Virus record (IMG/VR): IMGVR_UViG_3300033149_003588
Span: 62,001-126,000 of that record
DNA length: 64,000 nt
Source: a virus
Direction: 5' to 3' (one strand)
The notes below the pieces were generated by a model that saw only the letters and a list, made by a program, of their open reading frames with translations, was not told the DNA's origin and did no database searches. This document shows positions 26,931 through 35,347 of this stretch, in pieces; position 1 is the first letter of the stretch, and each line of letters starts with the position of its first letter. The translations under genes were made by a program, and so were the position numbers.

Positions 26931-29900
26931 TTAATAAATATGTCTATTCTCAAATTCTGTTTGCTTACCAGCATTCCATAAACTCACAGGCCTATAATAT
27001 CCTACCACCCTAGAATAAGTATCTATAGTATATGGTTGGCCATCACTATGGTCATATGGGCATTCGGAATATTTCCCAGTCATATATCCGTGCCTGGAGC
27101 ATATGCTGTATACCGGTGTTATACTAAAATATGGTAATATGGTATTATTAGCTATGGACTTCACTATATCTCTAGCTTGCGCTGGTTTCAATTCTGAACC
27201 AATATGTAAATGTAAAACAGTGCCACCAGTAAAATTACTTTGAAGATCTTGTTGAGCGATGGCATGCTCTATAATATCACCATCATATGATGGATGGAAA
27301 TGCACAGAATTAGAAAAATATGGCACACCATTACCCTCAGATGATTCATATATATCTGGATATTTTATCCTTGCGAGCCTAGCTAGTCTAGTAGTAGCAC
27401 CTTCAGCGGGTGTAGCTTCTAAATTATATAATGTCTGGTCCTCATCTCGCATATGATCAAGCCTATCAAGTATATATTCCATAGTTTCGATACCAAACCT
27501 GGTAGCAGTACTATCGTGCAATGGTAAACCCAATAAATTCATAGTAGCGTCATGCATGCCTATGATACCTATTGTATTAAAATAGGTCTTCCAGTATTCA
27601 TTGTATGTTTCTTTATTGTCCTTTAGCCACCTAGCAGACATCGGATATAATCCCTGATCTGCACGCCTTTCTATTTCAGCACGCCTTGCCATCGATACAT
27701 TTCTTGCAATGTCAAGATATTTATCTAATAATACCCTAAACCTATCAACACTACCATCAGCTTCATATGCTAACATGGGCAATGAAATAGAACATACTGT
27801 CGTACTCCCTGTTCCAGCAGCGCTACCAAATAATCCAAATACTTGTTTCTTTTCCTTGGTATGCTCCGACAATTTACACTCGTAATTATTATTCATTACA
27901 TTGTTAATCTCATTGTGATCTATGCGTAGACGGCAATTATGCGTAACAATGCCATTAGGCAACTGAATGGCATGCATATCATTATCCACTTCTACATCAT
28001 ATACATATCCGGTGTAATCTACCGATTCAATACTGGCAACACGTCTAGCGTGTAAACCACCGGTTATAAACATCTTTTGAAACTCAGTGATGGATTTTAG
28101 GTACCCGGCGATTATCTCATAGTTAGAGGTGTACGATTTACGATATGTATTAATAGCACCGGGGTGCTTCTCGCATGTTATATTATCCTCGGTGATACCA
28201 AGCACGCTAGGATCTATACCATACCACCTACTTTTAGTATCGTAATTAAGTTGTGGTATTATCTTTGGTATGTCCTCAGAAATAATAGTAACTATATAGG
28301 AATCCCAATATGTATTAGTACGCCAACTTCTTTCTTTTTTATATCTAATAGTGGAGTTTATACCAACGGAACGCATTAGTGCTTGCATGCCAACTGATAA
28401 ATCATATGATGCTATGTGAAACATAACTTCATGTCCACCAGTTGTTTTGACTCTGTGGTACCCGTCGCCATCTATAAACCCAGCAATAACACCAGACCTG
28501 AAATCTAGTGGAGTACTAAATATATATTGCCCAATACCCTTATCCCTAACTATATCATCTGTACCAAACAAATTACGTAATAAATCATAAAGTCCGTGAT
28601 CACTACAAATGGCGATTCTTATTGAATTGTCTCTATAATGAGTAGTATATGAACATTTAATACCAAGTATATCATTAACAAATCTGCACACGAACTCTAC
28701 CAAATCTAGTTCATCAGTGCCAAAATACATGGCCAAACTCTTGCTACCATTATGTTGCTTGCATCCCTCGGCCAGATATAACCCAACAAATCTACCAAAA
28801 TTATAGTCTAACTCGACATTGCGACCATTAATATTTATGTACTCATCATATTGACATACATCAAATCCCTTTGTCATCAATAACCAATCACCCAACACTA
28901 ACGATTCAGCAGACACTTCTATAATATTACCACCAACAACAGTAAAACATGGATGGTCTGGAGTTATAGACATCGCTCTACCATCATCCAGCGTCACCTT
29001 AATAATATTGCCATTGTATTTCTTCCTTAATATATGATTTACCGGTGCATAAACTGATTCGCCGTCACTATCAATCGACAATATAGATAATCTATCGCCG
29101 GGTTTATACCACTCGGCATCATCATCGGCTCGAATGCTTTCGTCACAATAGTCATCAAGACCGCTAGCATTAATATATTCCGTACGCCCTCCTATTTGTA
29201 TAAGTAATGGAGTATTGGCGGTAAAGCAACACATACTAGTTGTATCATCAGGGCTATTATCAGAATTGATATAATTGGAAAAATATGGGGTACCATATTT
29301 AGCAGTAACATTCCATAACATCTCACGATCATCATCGAAATTAAACTCTTTAGTAATACTTATTGTAGGAATGGGGAATGTCATAGGTATAGGTGCATCA
29401 TAAAACAATTCAAACAACACCTCAGCTATTAACAATGCTTGATCAGAAAAATCCCCATATGTATAAGAATCAACATGCTTGCCTGCGTGTATAATCTTTT
29501 TATTATATAGTGATGGTGTATAACCATAATCTAACGTAATATTAGAGAAAACAGTCTGATAACCCGGTCGTATAAGACTATTATTTAAGAAATATATGAA
29601 TTCTTGTAATGATTGTTTAACCTGTGCCCTAGTAAGACCATCAAATGCCACATAGGGACTCAATAGCGTGTCAAAATTACTTACAGCAATCGCCCCTGCA
29701 TATTCATTTTGCATAATAAACATAAAACTAGCTAGCTGCATAAGGGCAGAACTAAAATGCTTGGCTGGATCATGCCCAAGATAAGATGCATATTGGGCAT
29801 TACCGTTTAATAAAAGGTCAGATAATGAAAACCCCGCACAATATGGCCCGAGAAATCCTAAGTCGTGTATATGTATATATCCATCCTGGTGGGCAACTTT

Positions 29901-30062
29901 AGCTTCACTATCAAATACTTCATTTAGCCAATAATCCTTAATAGCATCATTAAGATATGTACTATATAGATGCGATATACTTGGCGATGAATTGGCATTT
30001 TCTGTTCTAATGTCAGCATTTAGCAAATATCGATCAATTGAAGTCCTAAAATCTCTAGACAT
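26931..30062 (-). CDS. nrdD: Anaerobic ribonucleoside-triphosphate reductase with intein
   Basis: Class III reductase making dNTPs without oxygen. The precursor is ~1,043 residues; removing the 431-residue intein leaves ~612, close to T4 NrdD. Extein marks: YCAGFSLSDLL (active-site Cys region), the CCRLRID block where the intein sits, TTVCSISLP, and the C-terminal glycyl-radical motif RVVGYYRPVSLWNAGKQ. The zinc site before it reads CSRHGY...ECPYDH; the last Cys of the usual CPxC pair is Asp, with His next to it. Start choice is uncertain: ATG at 30062 has GGGAG at 11 nt; GTG 30074 and ATG 30071 are also in frame. The mRNA leader can pair with this binding site. Confidence 0.95.
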   Translation of the reverse strand: MSRDFRTSIDRYLLNADIRTENANSSPSISHLYSTYLNDAIKDYWLNEVFDSEAKVAHQDGYIHIHDLGFLGPYCAGFSLSDLLLNGNAQYASYLGHDPAKHFSSALMQLASFMFIMQNEYAGAIAVSNFDTLLSPYVAFDGLTRAQVKQSLQEFIYFLNNSLIRPGYQTVFSNITLDYGYTPSLYNKKIIHAGKHVDSYTYGDFSDQALLIAEVLFELFYDAPIPMTFPIPTISITKEFNFDDDREMLWNVTAKYGTPYFSNYINSDNSPDDTTSMCCFTANTPLLIQIGGRTEYINASGLDDYCDESIRADDDAEWYKPGDRLSILSIDSDGESVYAPVNHILRKKYNGNIIKVTLDDGRAMSITPDHPCFTVVGGNIIEVSAESLVLGDWLLMTKGFDVCQYDEYININGRNVELDYNFGRFVGLYLAEGCKQHNGSKSLAMYFGTDELDLVEFVCRFVNDILGIKCSYTTHYRDNSIRIAICSDHGLYDLLRNLFGTDDIVRDKGIGQYIFSTPLDFRSGVIAGFIDGDGYHRVKTTGGHEVMFHIASYDLSVGMQALMRSVGINSTIRYKKERSWRTNTYWDSYIVTIISEDIPKIIPQLNYDTKSRWYGIDPSVLGITEDNITCEKHPGAINTYRKSYTSNYEIIAGYLKSITEFQKMFITGGLHARRVASIESVDYTGYVYDVEVDNDMHAIQLPNGIVTHNCRLRIDHNEINNVMNNNYECKLSEHTKEKKQVFGLFGSAAGTGSTTVCSISLPMLAYEADGSVDRFRVLLDKYLDIARNVSMARRAEIERRADQGLYPMSARWLKDNKETYNEYWKTYFNTIGIIGMHDATMNLLGLPLHDSTATRFGIETMEYILDRLDHMRDEDQTLYNLEATPAEGATTRLARLARIKYPDIYESSEGNGVPYFSNSVHFHPSYDGDIIEHAIAQQDLQSNFTGGTVLHLHIGSELKPAQARDIVKSIANNTILPYFSITPVYSICSRHGYMTGKYSECPYDHSDGQPYTIDTYSRVVGYYRPVSLWNAGKQTEFENRHIY
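27936..29228 (-). other. Intein with LAGLIDADG homing endonuclease inside NrdD
   Basis: In-frame 431-residue protein intron at precursor residues ~279-709. It begins with Cys in CFTANTPLLI (block A), has block B TPDHPCFTV, two LAGLIDADG-type helices (FVGLYLAEG and VIAGFIDGDG) and ends with YDVEVDNDMHA then GIVTHN (blocks F and G), followed by Cys as the +1 extein residue. Excision rejoins MC to CRLRID, restoring the conserved double-Cys motif of NrdD. Both endonuclease acidic residues (E and D) and the terminal His-Asn are present, so splicing and homing may be active. Confidence 0.93.
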
Positions 30063-30073
30063 GATACTCATCA

Positions 30074-30152
30074 CTCCCTAATAAAATTAAATTCCTATAT
30101 CACTAGTATATCGACTAATGACAATACCTAAAAATGAAGATTTATTAGGGAG
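30074..30152 (-). promoter_or_regulatory. nrdD leader able to hide its ribosome binding site
   Basis: A perfect 12-bp inverted repeat (CTCCCTAATAAA at 30074-30085, TTTATTAGGGAG at 30141-30152) flanks 55 nt. In the minus-strand mRNA the upstream arm CUCCCUAAUAAA is an exact complement of the downstream arm that carries the nrdD Shine-Dalgarno GGGAG. The loop holds its own 8-bp hairpin (UCAUUAGU / ACUAGUGA, one G-U pair, 6-nt loop). The layout resembles a translational switch controlling nrdD, with ligand, protein or temperature sensing unknown. A TTGTCA / GATATA pair 17 nt apart in the same stretch could be a promoter, but this is weak. Confidence 0.55.
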
Positions 30153-30225
30153 ATTTAGGGACTATGAATATATCGTTGATTCATAACAATAATTTTATGT
30201 GTGATAGTATAATCTTACGCTATGT

Positions 30226-30588
30226 CTACTGAATGGGTTCTAAATATGGGCTTGTTGCCACTCTCTTAGCCAGCCATGTTGAATCAACAAAATAATAAGT
30301 AGTACATGGATCTATAGTATATTCCTTATAATATAGTGAATCCATGGCAATCAGACTATCATTTATATAATACGATCGTTTAATGACACGGTATATGATC
30401 GCCGTATCGATAATGACAGGTCCAAAATATAGTGTATCAAGCAACCACAACGAGTCAACAGCACTGACATATATGCTATCTGCAACACTTATAGCAATCC
30501 GCATATCCTCCAATGTACCAGGCTCCAAACATAGGGCAATCACTATCACCAACAATAACATTAAAAATATTCTCGCTGTCTCTATCAT
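30226..30588 (-). CDS. Small exported protein, function unknown
   Basis: 120 residues. The N-terminus (MIETARIFLMLLLVIVIALCL) is a hydrophobic signal peptide or anchor; the rest has repeated hydrophobic-DS-hydrophobic strands (VADSIYVSAVDSLWLLDTLYFG), a composition shared with the exported proteins upstream. ATG with AAGGGAG at good spacing, 2 nt after the beta-helix gene. Last gene of the exported cassette (transcribed direction). I recognise no family; a periplasmic or envelope location is inferred from the signal. Confidence 0.7.
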   Translation of the reverse strand: MIETARIFLMLLLVIVIALCLEPGTLEDMRIAISVADSIYVSAVDSLWLLDTLYFGPVIIDTAIIYRVIKRSYYINDSLIAMDSLYYKEYTIDPCTTYYFVDSTWLAKRVATSPYLEPIQ

Positions 30589-30590
30589 TA

Positions 30591-32015
30591 TTATTCTCCC
30601 TTATGAAAATAAATCCTTGAGGGTTCTGGCGGACACACTTCGCATTCCGTTTCTGTGTATGGACTGCGCCAACCGATTGCAGGCGTCGTCGAGCCGTCCC
30701 GAAAACAATGCCCGATGTCGTCTGTGCGAGGGGCGTAGAGTCCAAACGCATCATTAACTCCTATAATTTTTGCGCTGTCAGCTTGCGCTACTTTGTCAGC
30801 ATCGAGTTCGGGGTCGAAGGTATAGTAAGTTATATTTGTATCTGTAGTAGATTGAAAATTATTATCATTATTATATAGACAAAGTCCGTCAGCGTCAAGC
30901 TCTGAAACAAGGTAAATTCCATATTGGCAATTTGAAAAAATACTATTTAATATCGCAACAGAGGACTCTTTACCTCCAAAACCCCTGTAAAACGAATCAA
31001 TAACAGTATTAACGATACTGGCGCTAAACAATATTCCACTACCATCTGTTCTTATTGCATAGTCACTTCCTCTATTGCCCAAAAACTTACACCTTTCAAT
31101 ATATAAATGTTCAGTAAGTCTACAATAGATACAACTCCCACTCGACCCGCCTGAAAAATCACACGCCACAAACCTATCGCCACTATAATAATAAGCATAA
31201 ACACCATAATCAGTAAAATGGCGAAAAGAACATTTAATTGCTTCTAATTCACCTCTATGGTGAACAAGTTTTGTGGGACGGCCTTCCAAGCTATCTAAAA
31301 TAGTATTATACATAAACATATAAAAGGGACTAGCATCTTGATATATAAGGGTAGTGCCAGAATTTCCCCTTATTACAGAATTTAGGACATACAATCTTGT
31401 GCTCTGACCAGGATTTATCCCATATCCCGTTACTACATCTAAAGAGCATTCATCCATAATAAGACCAGAAAAGCTTCCTTGAACGAATATTGAGCCAGAA
31501 ATTCCATTGATACATTTTACATTATTTATCCGAGGAAGCACTTCACTAGTCCGGCCACAATATTGTTCTACTTGTATACATCTTCGTTCACCCTCTCCAT
31601 CGATATAGATATACTCTGTGCTGTCGGGATAACGCATAACTACAACACCCTCACCACCATCATCCGGAAATAACCAAGTTTCTAAAAATTTTGTTCCAGG
31701 GCCATTAGTGTAGGCATATATAGTATCGCCTGGCCCAGCATCGGCAATCGCAGCCCCAAAAGTCGCCTCCTCGTCTCCTATGCCTGTCCCGCCGTTGGCA
31801 TCATCTCCAGCAACGGTATTGACCCACCAGCAAGTCGCATTCGTCGCAACGGCAAAAGCAAACAAGGTCAAAAATATCCCGAAAGCCAGAAGCCAATTAT
31901 GCGTTATCAATATATCGAAATGCTCTTTTATTTTGTGTTTTATATCTATAACCCTAAACCAGTTATACACCACCAATAAGTCGAAACACTCTTTTATTTT
32001 ATTTTTTATATTCAT
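30591..32015 (-). CDS. Membrane-anchored right-handed beta-helix protein
   Basis: ~474 residues. Residues ~1-40 hold two tandem copies of an amphipathic motif (IKNKIKECFDLLVVYNWFR and IKHKIKEHFDILITHNWLL), followed by a hydrophobic segment (LAFGIFLTLFAFAVA) acting as signal or anchor. The remainder is a pectate-lyase-like parallel beta-helix: many short strand-turn repeats such as CSFRHFTDYGVYAYYY, CKFLGNRGSDYAIR, SIFSNCQYGIYL. The N-terminal motif AGDDANGGTGIGDEEATFGAAI and DAGPGDTIYA is the usual opening of such helices. Possible roles: polysaccharide binding or cleavage at the cell surface, or tailspike-like; no catalytic residues are evident. The ATG at 32015 with AAGGAAA is preferred to an upstream TTG. 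Codon use looks less AT-biased than in the replication genes. Confidence 0.75.
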   Translation of the reverse strand: MNIKNKIKECFDLLVVYNWFRVIDIKHKIKEHFDILITHNWLLAFGIFLTLFAFAVATNATCWWVNTVAGDDANGGTGIGDEEATFGAAIADAGPGDTIYAYTNGPGTKFLETWLFPDDGGEGVVVMRYPDSTEYIYIDGEGERRCIQVEQYCGRTSEVLPRINNVKCINGISGSIFVQGSFSGLIMDECSLDVVTGYGINPGQSTRLYVLNSVIRGNSGTTLIYQDASPFYMFMYNTILDSLEGRPTKLVHHRGELEAIKCSFRHFTDYGVYAYYYSGDRFVACDFSGGSSGSCIYCRLTEHLYIERCKFLGNRGSDYAIRTDGSGILFSASIVNTVIDSFYRGFGGKESSVAILNSIFSNCQYGIYLVSELDADGLCLYNNDNNFQSTTDTNITYYTFDPELDADKVAQADSAKIIGVNDAFGLYAPRTDDIGHCFRDGSTTPAIGWRSPYTETECEVCPPEPSRIYFHKGE

Positions 32016-32020
32016 TTTCC

Positions 32021-32257
32021 TTAACTTGATGTTAAATCTCCGTTCCAATTAGGCTTGCCTCGAAACAGTTTATTAAGAGTTTTTCTTATTTTTCCATTTC
32101 CCAAAGACAATATAGTCGCAAACCCTTTCTCCCCCCAATAAATAGATAAACCAACAAACCAAAGACACAAATAAAATCCATTGGGCTTATTAGCACCACC
32201 AGACCAACAACCAAAATCCCATTTATGGTCTCGTTTCAGTTCGATTACTAGTATCAT
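32021..32257 (-). CDS. Small protein of unknown function
   Basis: 78 residues, rich in Trp, Gly and Lys, with a possible short hydrophobic segment (FYLCLWFVGLSIYWGE) and a basic C-terminus (KIRKTLNKLFRGK). ATG start; weak GGATAA ahead of it. It sits between the 39-residue basic ORF and the beta-helix gene with only a few bases on either side, so it belongs to the same operon. Composition resembles small membrane-associated phage proteins. No recognised family. Confidence 0.55.
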   Translation of the reverse strand: MILVIELKRDHKWDFGCWSGGANKPNGFYLCLWFVGLSIYWGEKGFATILSLGNGKIRKTLNKLFRGKPNWNGDLTSS

Positions 32258-32260
32258 AAT

Positions 32261-32380
32261 TTATCCTATACCCTTGCCACTAAAAAGATACTTTATGGCA
32301 TCCCATAATTTATGATACCATCGCCACGTACGAATATCATTTGGGTCATATTTACGTCTTTTCTTTTTAGAGGTTTTCAT
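32261..32380 (-). CDS. 39-residue basic protein
   Basis: A short frame with start ATG at 32380, GGAGG 5-6 nt upstream and an ATGA overlap with the end of the lipoprotein gene, a coupling pattern typical of real phage genes. The N-terminus is very basic (KTSKKKRRK) and the rest Trp-rich (TWRWYHKLWDAIKYLF). It could bind nucleic acid or membrane. No homologue recognised. Confidence 0.55.
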   Translation of the reverse strand: MKTSKKKRRKYDPNDIRTWRWYHKLWDAIKYLFSGKGIG

Positions 32381-32760
32381 TTTTCCTCCTCTGGCTTAAA
32401 CCACCCTTCATAAAATCTACGATAATTAAACATCTCATAAACTTTAGCAGTCTTGAAGTATTTCTCATATTTTATACATCCACAACGAGGATAGGGAGAC
32501 TTCTCAACACATCTATAACATTCGACCGAATCGGGAGTTTGATAAAAGAGAATTAATCGATTATCGGCATCATAATAATTAATCCGTAACATTTTTACTT
32601 GTCTCCCGTGCCATAAAACATCGTGTATAAATACGACTGTATCAGCACGTTCAATCGCATAGACCATATCACAGGCTTTTTTACTTGATATTCTTTCGGG
32701 GCCAACACAACCCGCAAATAATATCAATATAATCGAAACCAATATTATTATATACTTCAT
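32377..32760 (-). CDS. Putative lipoprotein
   Basis: 127 residues with a classical lipoprotein signal: a short basic start, hydrophobic core (IIILVSIILILF) and lipobox FAGC (Cys at ~17). The mature part has four more Cys (CYRC, CGC) that could form disulfides outside the cytoplasm. ATG preceded by AAGGAG. Phage lipoproteins often serve as superinfection-exclusion factors or spanins; nothing here decides which. Member of the exported cassette. Confidence 0.75.
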   Translation of the reverse strand: MKYIIILVSIILILFAGCVGPERISSKKACDMVYAIERADTVVFIHDVLWHGRQVKMLRINYYDADNRLILFYQTPDSVECYRCVEKSPYPRCGCIKYEKYFKTAKVYEMFNYRRFYEGWFKPEEEK

Positions 32761-32832
32761 TTTTTCTCCTTATGTTATATCATTCTCTTTATCCAAGCCA
32801 TCAACAATACTATGTTCCAAATTTATTTCATC

Positions 32833-33003
32833 TCAGCAAAGAGGCGTAGTATTGTCTGATAGCTCTGTTCTCACGCCTTCATATTTTTTGTCGGATTCTG
32901 TAAATCTCATCAAATATCTGACTCGTATTTCTTCACTTGGTAAATGTAATTGTTTATATACTTTTAAAATTTCTTCTTCGGTAAGTAGTTCTTTCTTGTT
33001 CAC
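32833..33003 (-). CDS. 56-residue small protein
   Basis: Short frame with GTG start at 33003, preceded by AAGGGAG at good spacing and only 9 nt downstream of the preceding gene's stop. Translated: charged N-terminus (NKKELLTEEEILKVYK) then a helical middle and Cys-terminated tail (TTPLC). It looks like a small helical protein; no family recognised. A stretch of ~70 nt without coding signal separates it from the lipoprotein gene. Confidence 0.5.
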   Translation of the reverse strand: MNKKELLTEEEILKVYKQLHLPSEEIRVRYLMRFTESDKKYEGVRTELSDNTTPLC

Positions 33004-33012
33004 TTTTCTCCC

Positions 33013-33420
33013 TTATTTTGTTTTCTCATGTCTATACCATTTACTTTTTTCTGGGCATAATGCCATATATCGCCTCGATTTATTACTGCAATAGCCGATA
33101 ACCTCGACCAAGAACACCTTGCCATCTCTCCAATACAATCTCGTTTTAGACCTTACTTGATTTCCGAGAGTATCGTATTCGCCGATAGTTATCGAGTCGG
33201 GCAATCGCTCGACCGTATCCACAATAATCTCTTGATAATTAATAATTGCATTGGCACTATCTGTATCTATTGGTTTTAATTCATCAATACCCGGCAATTC
33301 AAATGTTTCTCCGCGGGTATTTTCACAGAGTGCCGCAAAGGTTAGAATTACTACTGTGACAATAAAGACTATCAAAATATAGGGGGAATTGCTCTTATGC
33401 TCCTTGCTTCTTTTTTTCAT
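33013..33420 (-). CDS. Single-pass membrane or secreted protein, unknown
   Basis: 135 residues. A basic N-terminus (KKRSKEHKSN) is followed by a long hydrophobic segment (YILIVFIVTVVILTFAAL), so it is a type II membrane protein or carries a signal peptide. The extracytoplasmic part has four Cys in total and a beta-rich middle (TITIGEYDTLGNQVRSKTRLYWRDGK split over several strands). Start ATG follows a purine-rich stretch. It lies between the YadA-like gene and small envelope genes. Function not recognised. Confidence 0.65.
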   Translation of the reverse strand: MKKRSKEHKSNSPYILIVFIVTVVILTFAALCENTRGETFELPGIDELKPIDTDSANAIINYQEIIVDTVERLPDSITIGEYDTLGNQVRSKTRLYWRDGKVFLVEVIGYCSNKSRRYMALCPEKSKWYRHEKTK

Positions 33421-33446
33421 TTCGATTATCCTCTATTACTTTATTT

Positions 33447-35327
33447 TTATTTTGGTTCCCAATTTGAATTAAGATATACCTTCAGGGTATCCCCACCAGT
33501 AGTATCTATATAGGCCAATCCTGTGGGAGGGGTCGCTATAGTATCCTTGTCATCATTGACAACAATAGTATCCGCCCCCAGAGGATATCCAGATGCAAAT
33601 TGAAAAGCATTCAAAAAAATTACAAAATTAGTGTCTGCCCCAATAGTATCCACATCAATACGAACAGGATCTTTAAACCATAACGTATCATCCACATGAA
33701 CAGTATCATAGGTACTATCTGTACCATCTATAAACCCAGCGACAAACAATTCATCCATGGTTATGCCAGTTAACTGTGACCCATCTCCAAATAGAGTATC
33801 TACGGTAAGATTCCCATCAATAACCACCGGGCATGACATAACTAAACTATCTGATTCTATAATTATAGTATCATTGCCCTCCCCAAGATGTAAACTACCA
33901 TTGGCAGGAACGAGATGGTCTGTACGAAGAGTGTCCCCAGACCTAATGCTTAAATCACCACCAAATGAAGCACTGCCCTCAGAAATAACAAGTGAATTTT
34001 GCCCCACCTTAACTTCCCCGTTACTCCAAACATGAAGCGTACCAGCAGCCATGGATATCCACCCTGAATCTGTATCATTAATATAAAGAGAAGTATCAAT
34101 ATCAAGAATGTCATATCCATTTACATCAACATCACCTGTACCGGTAAACTTACCAGATAACCCATCGGGAAAATTAACGGTGGAACCTATTATTTCTTTG
34201 ACCCATATGGTCTCAACTTCGGTAGACGCAGCTCCTATGTTATGGGCATAAATGTCACCATTAACTTCAAGAGCTACACTCGGTGTTTCTGTATTTATAC
34301 CAAAATAGCCAGGATAATCAGCATTAAAGAAACACGCAGTACTATCTTGATTAATATTAACATAAGCACCAAATGCCAATGAAAGATCAACACCATAATC
34401 GATCTTATTCCCCTTACCACCAAGTAACGTGCTCATATTGCCATAGCTCTTGTTGGATACCCCCCCACACACAACAGCATATGAACCACGTGCATAGTTC
34501 GTCCTACCGCCGGAAATAACAGAAAATGGACCACTAGCATTATTCATATCGCCAGCAACAACAACAGACCTATTATGAGCACTATTGTAATATCCACCAG
34601 GAATGGCAGAATAAGCACCTATGGCATCATTATAAATACCACCACCGATAGTACTAATACTTCCATAGGCACGATTGTGTATACCACCACCGACAGTAGA
34701 ACTAGTAGTTCGAGCAAAATTGTGACGCCCTCCCCCTATGGTAATATCCTGTTGCGGAGAACCATCTATTCCTGTGGTACATTCGATACCAAGGTTAATG
34801 TGGGTCGACGCAGAATCACCATATAAAATATTAGATAGTCTCGTTAATGACCAATTCCCAACGGGTCGAATAGCAGTGTCTGCAGTACCAACGGTAAAGT
34901 ACTCCCACCTGGCAGTATTCGATAGTGAATCACTAATAATACCTAATAAATCTGCACCATTAATAGACAAAAGGGTGTTTATATCAAGAACATTTATATC
35001 AGCCCGATTTATGATAGCTGTATCAGCCTTCAAATATACAATGGAATCAACATCAATGACGGTAGTTTCGATAATCGCATAAGCATCGATAAATATAGTA
35101 TCCATAAATCTTATCTTGCCATAAATAATAAAATCACCAAGGGTATCGACATAAGCACCCAGAGAATCATAAACCCTGCTAACCGATATATCTACAGTAG
35201 TATCTATATACGCTCCAAGAGTGTCCCAATCTAATTTATCGACCCTCAAATCATCGAACCCAAACCCCAATATAATACCAGTAGTAGCTATAAAAACTAG
35301 CAATAAGAAATAGTTCTTATATTTCAT
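33447..35327 (-). CDS. Exported fibre-like protein with YadA-type head repeats
   Basis: 626 residues. Residues 1-20 are a signal peptide (FLLLVFIATTGIILGFG). Residues ~198-320 contain about eight YadA/Hia-type beta-roll repeats of ~15 residues (pattern GGG-x-N-x-A-x-G-x-x-S-x-IGGG), which make trimeric left-handed rolls in adhesins. Before and after are short beta-rich repeats with Asp-Thr spacing (GDVDVNGYDILDID, DTLWFKDPV) and the end resembles phage fibre tips (GLAYIDTTGGDTLKVYLN). Suggested role: a trimeric surface or virion fibre. A Sec signal on a fibre-like protein is odd for a virion protein and suggests display on the infected cell. Residues 20-45 are shared with the next gene upstream (DWDTLGAYIDT). 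Confidence 0.75.
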   Translation of the reverse strand: MKYKNYFLLLVFIATTGIILGFGFDDLRVDKLDWDTLGAYIDTTVDISVSRVYDSLGAYVDTLGDFIIYGKIRFMDTIFIDAYAIIETTVIDVDSIVYLKADTAIINRADINVLDINTLLSINGADLLGIISDSLSNTARWEYFTVGTADTAIRPVGNWSLTRLSNILYGDSASTHINLGIECTTGIDGSPQQDITIGGGRHNFARTTSSTVGGGIHNRAYGSISTIGGGIYNDAIGAYSAIPGGYYNSAHNRSVVVAGDMNNASGPFSVISGGRTNYARGSYAVVCGGVSNKSYGNMSTLLGGKGNKIDYGVDLSLAFGAYVNINQDSTACFFNADYPGYFGINTETPSVALEVNGDIYAHNIGAASTEVETIWVKEIIGSTVNFPDGLSGKFTGTGDVDVNGYDILDIDTSLYINDTDSGWISMAAGTLHVWSNGEVKVGQNSLVISEGSASFGGDLSIRSGDTLRTDHLVPANGSLHLGEGNDTIIIESDSLVMSCPVVIDGNLTVDTLFGDGSQLTGITMDELFVAGFIDGTDSTYDTVHVDDTLWFKDPVRIDVDTIGADTNFVIFLNAFQFASGYPLGADTIVVNDDKDTIATPPTGLAYIDTTGGDTLKVYLNSNWEPK

Positions 35328-35347
35328 AATCTTGTCCTCTTGTATTA

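Noticed and set aside
30476-30754. Second minus-strand frame overlapping the beta-helix C-terminus and the 120-residue gene
   Set aside because: Out of phase with two better-supported genes; Cys/Arg-rich shadow with no start signal.
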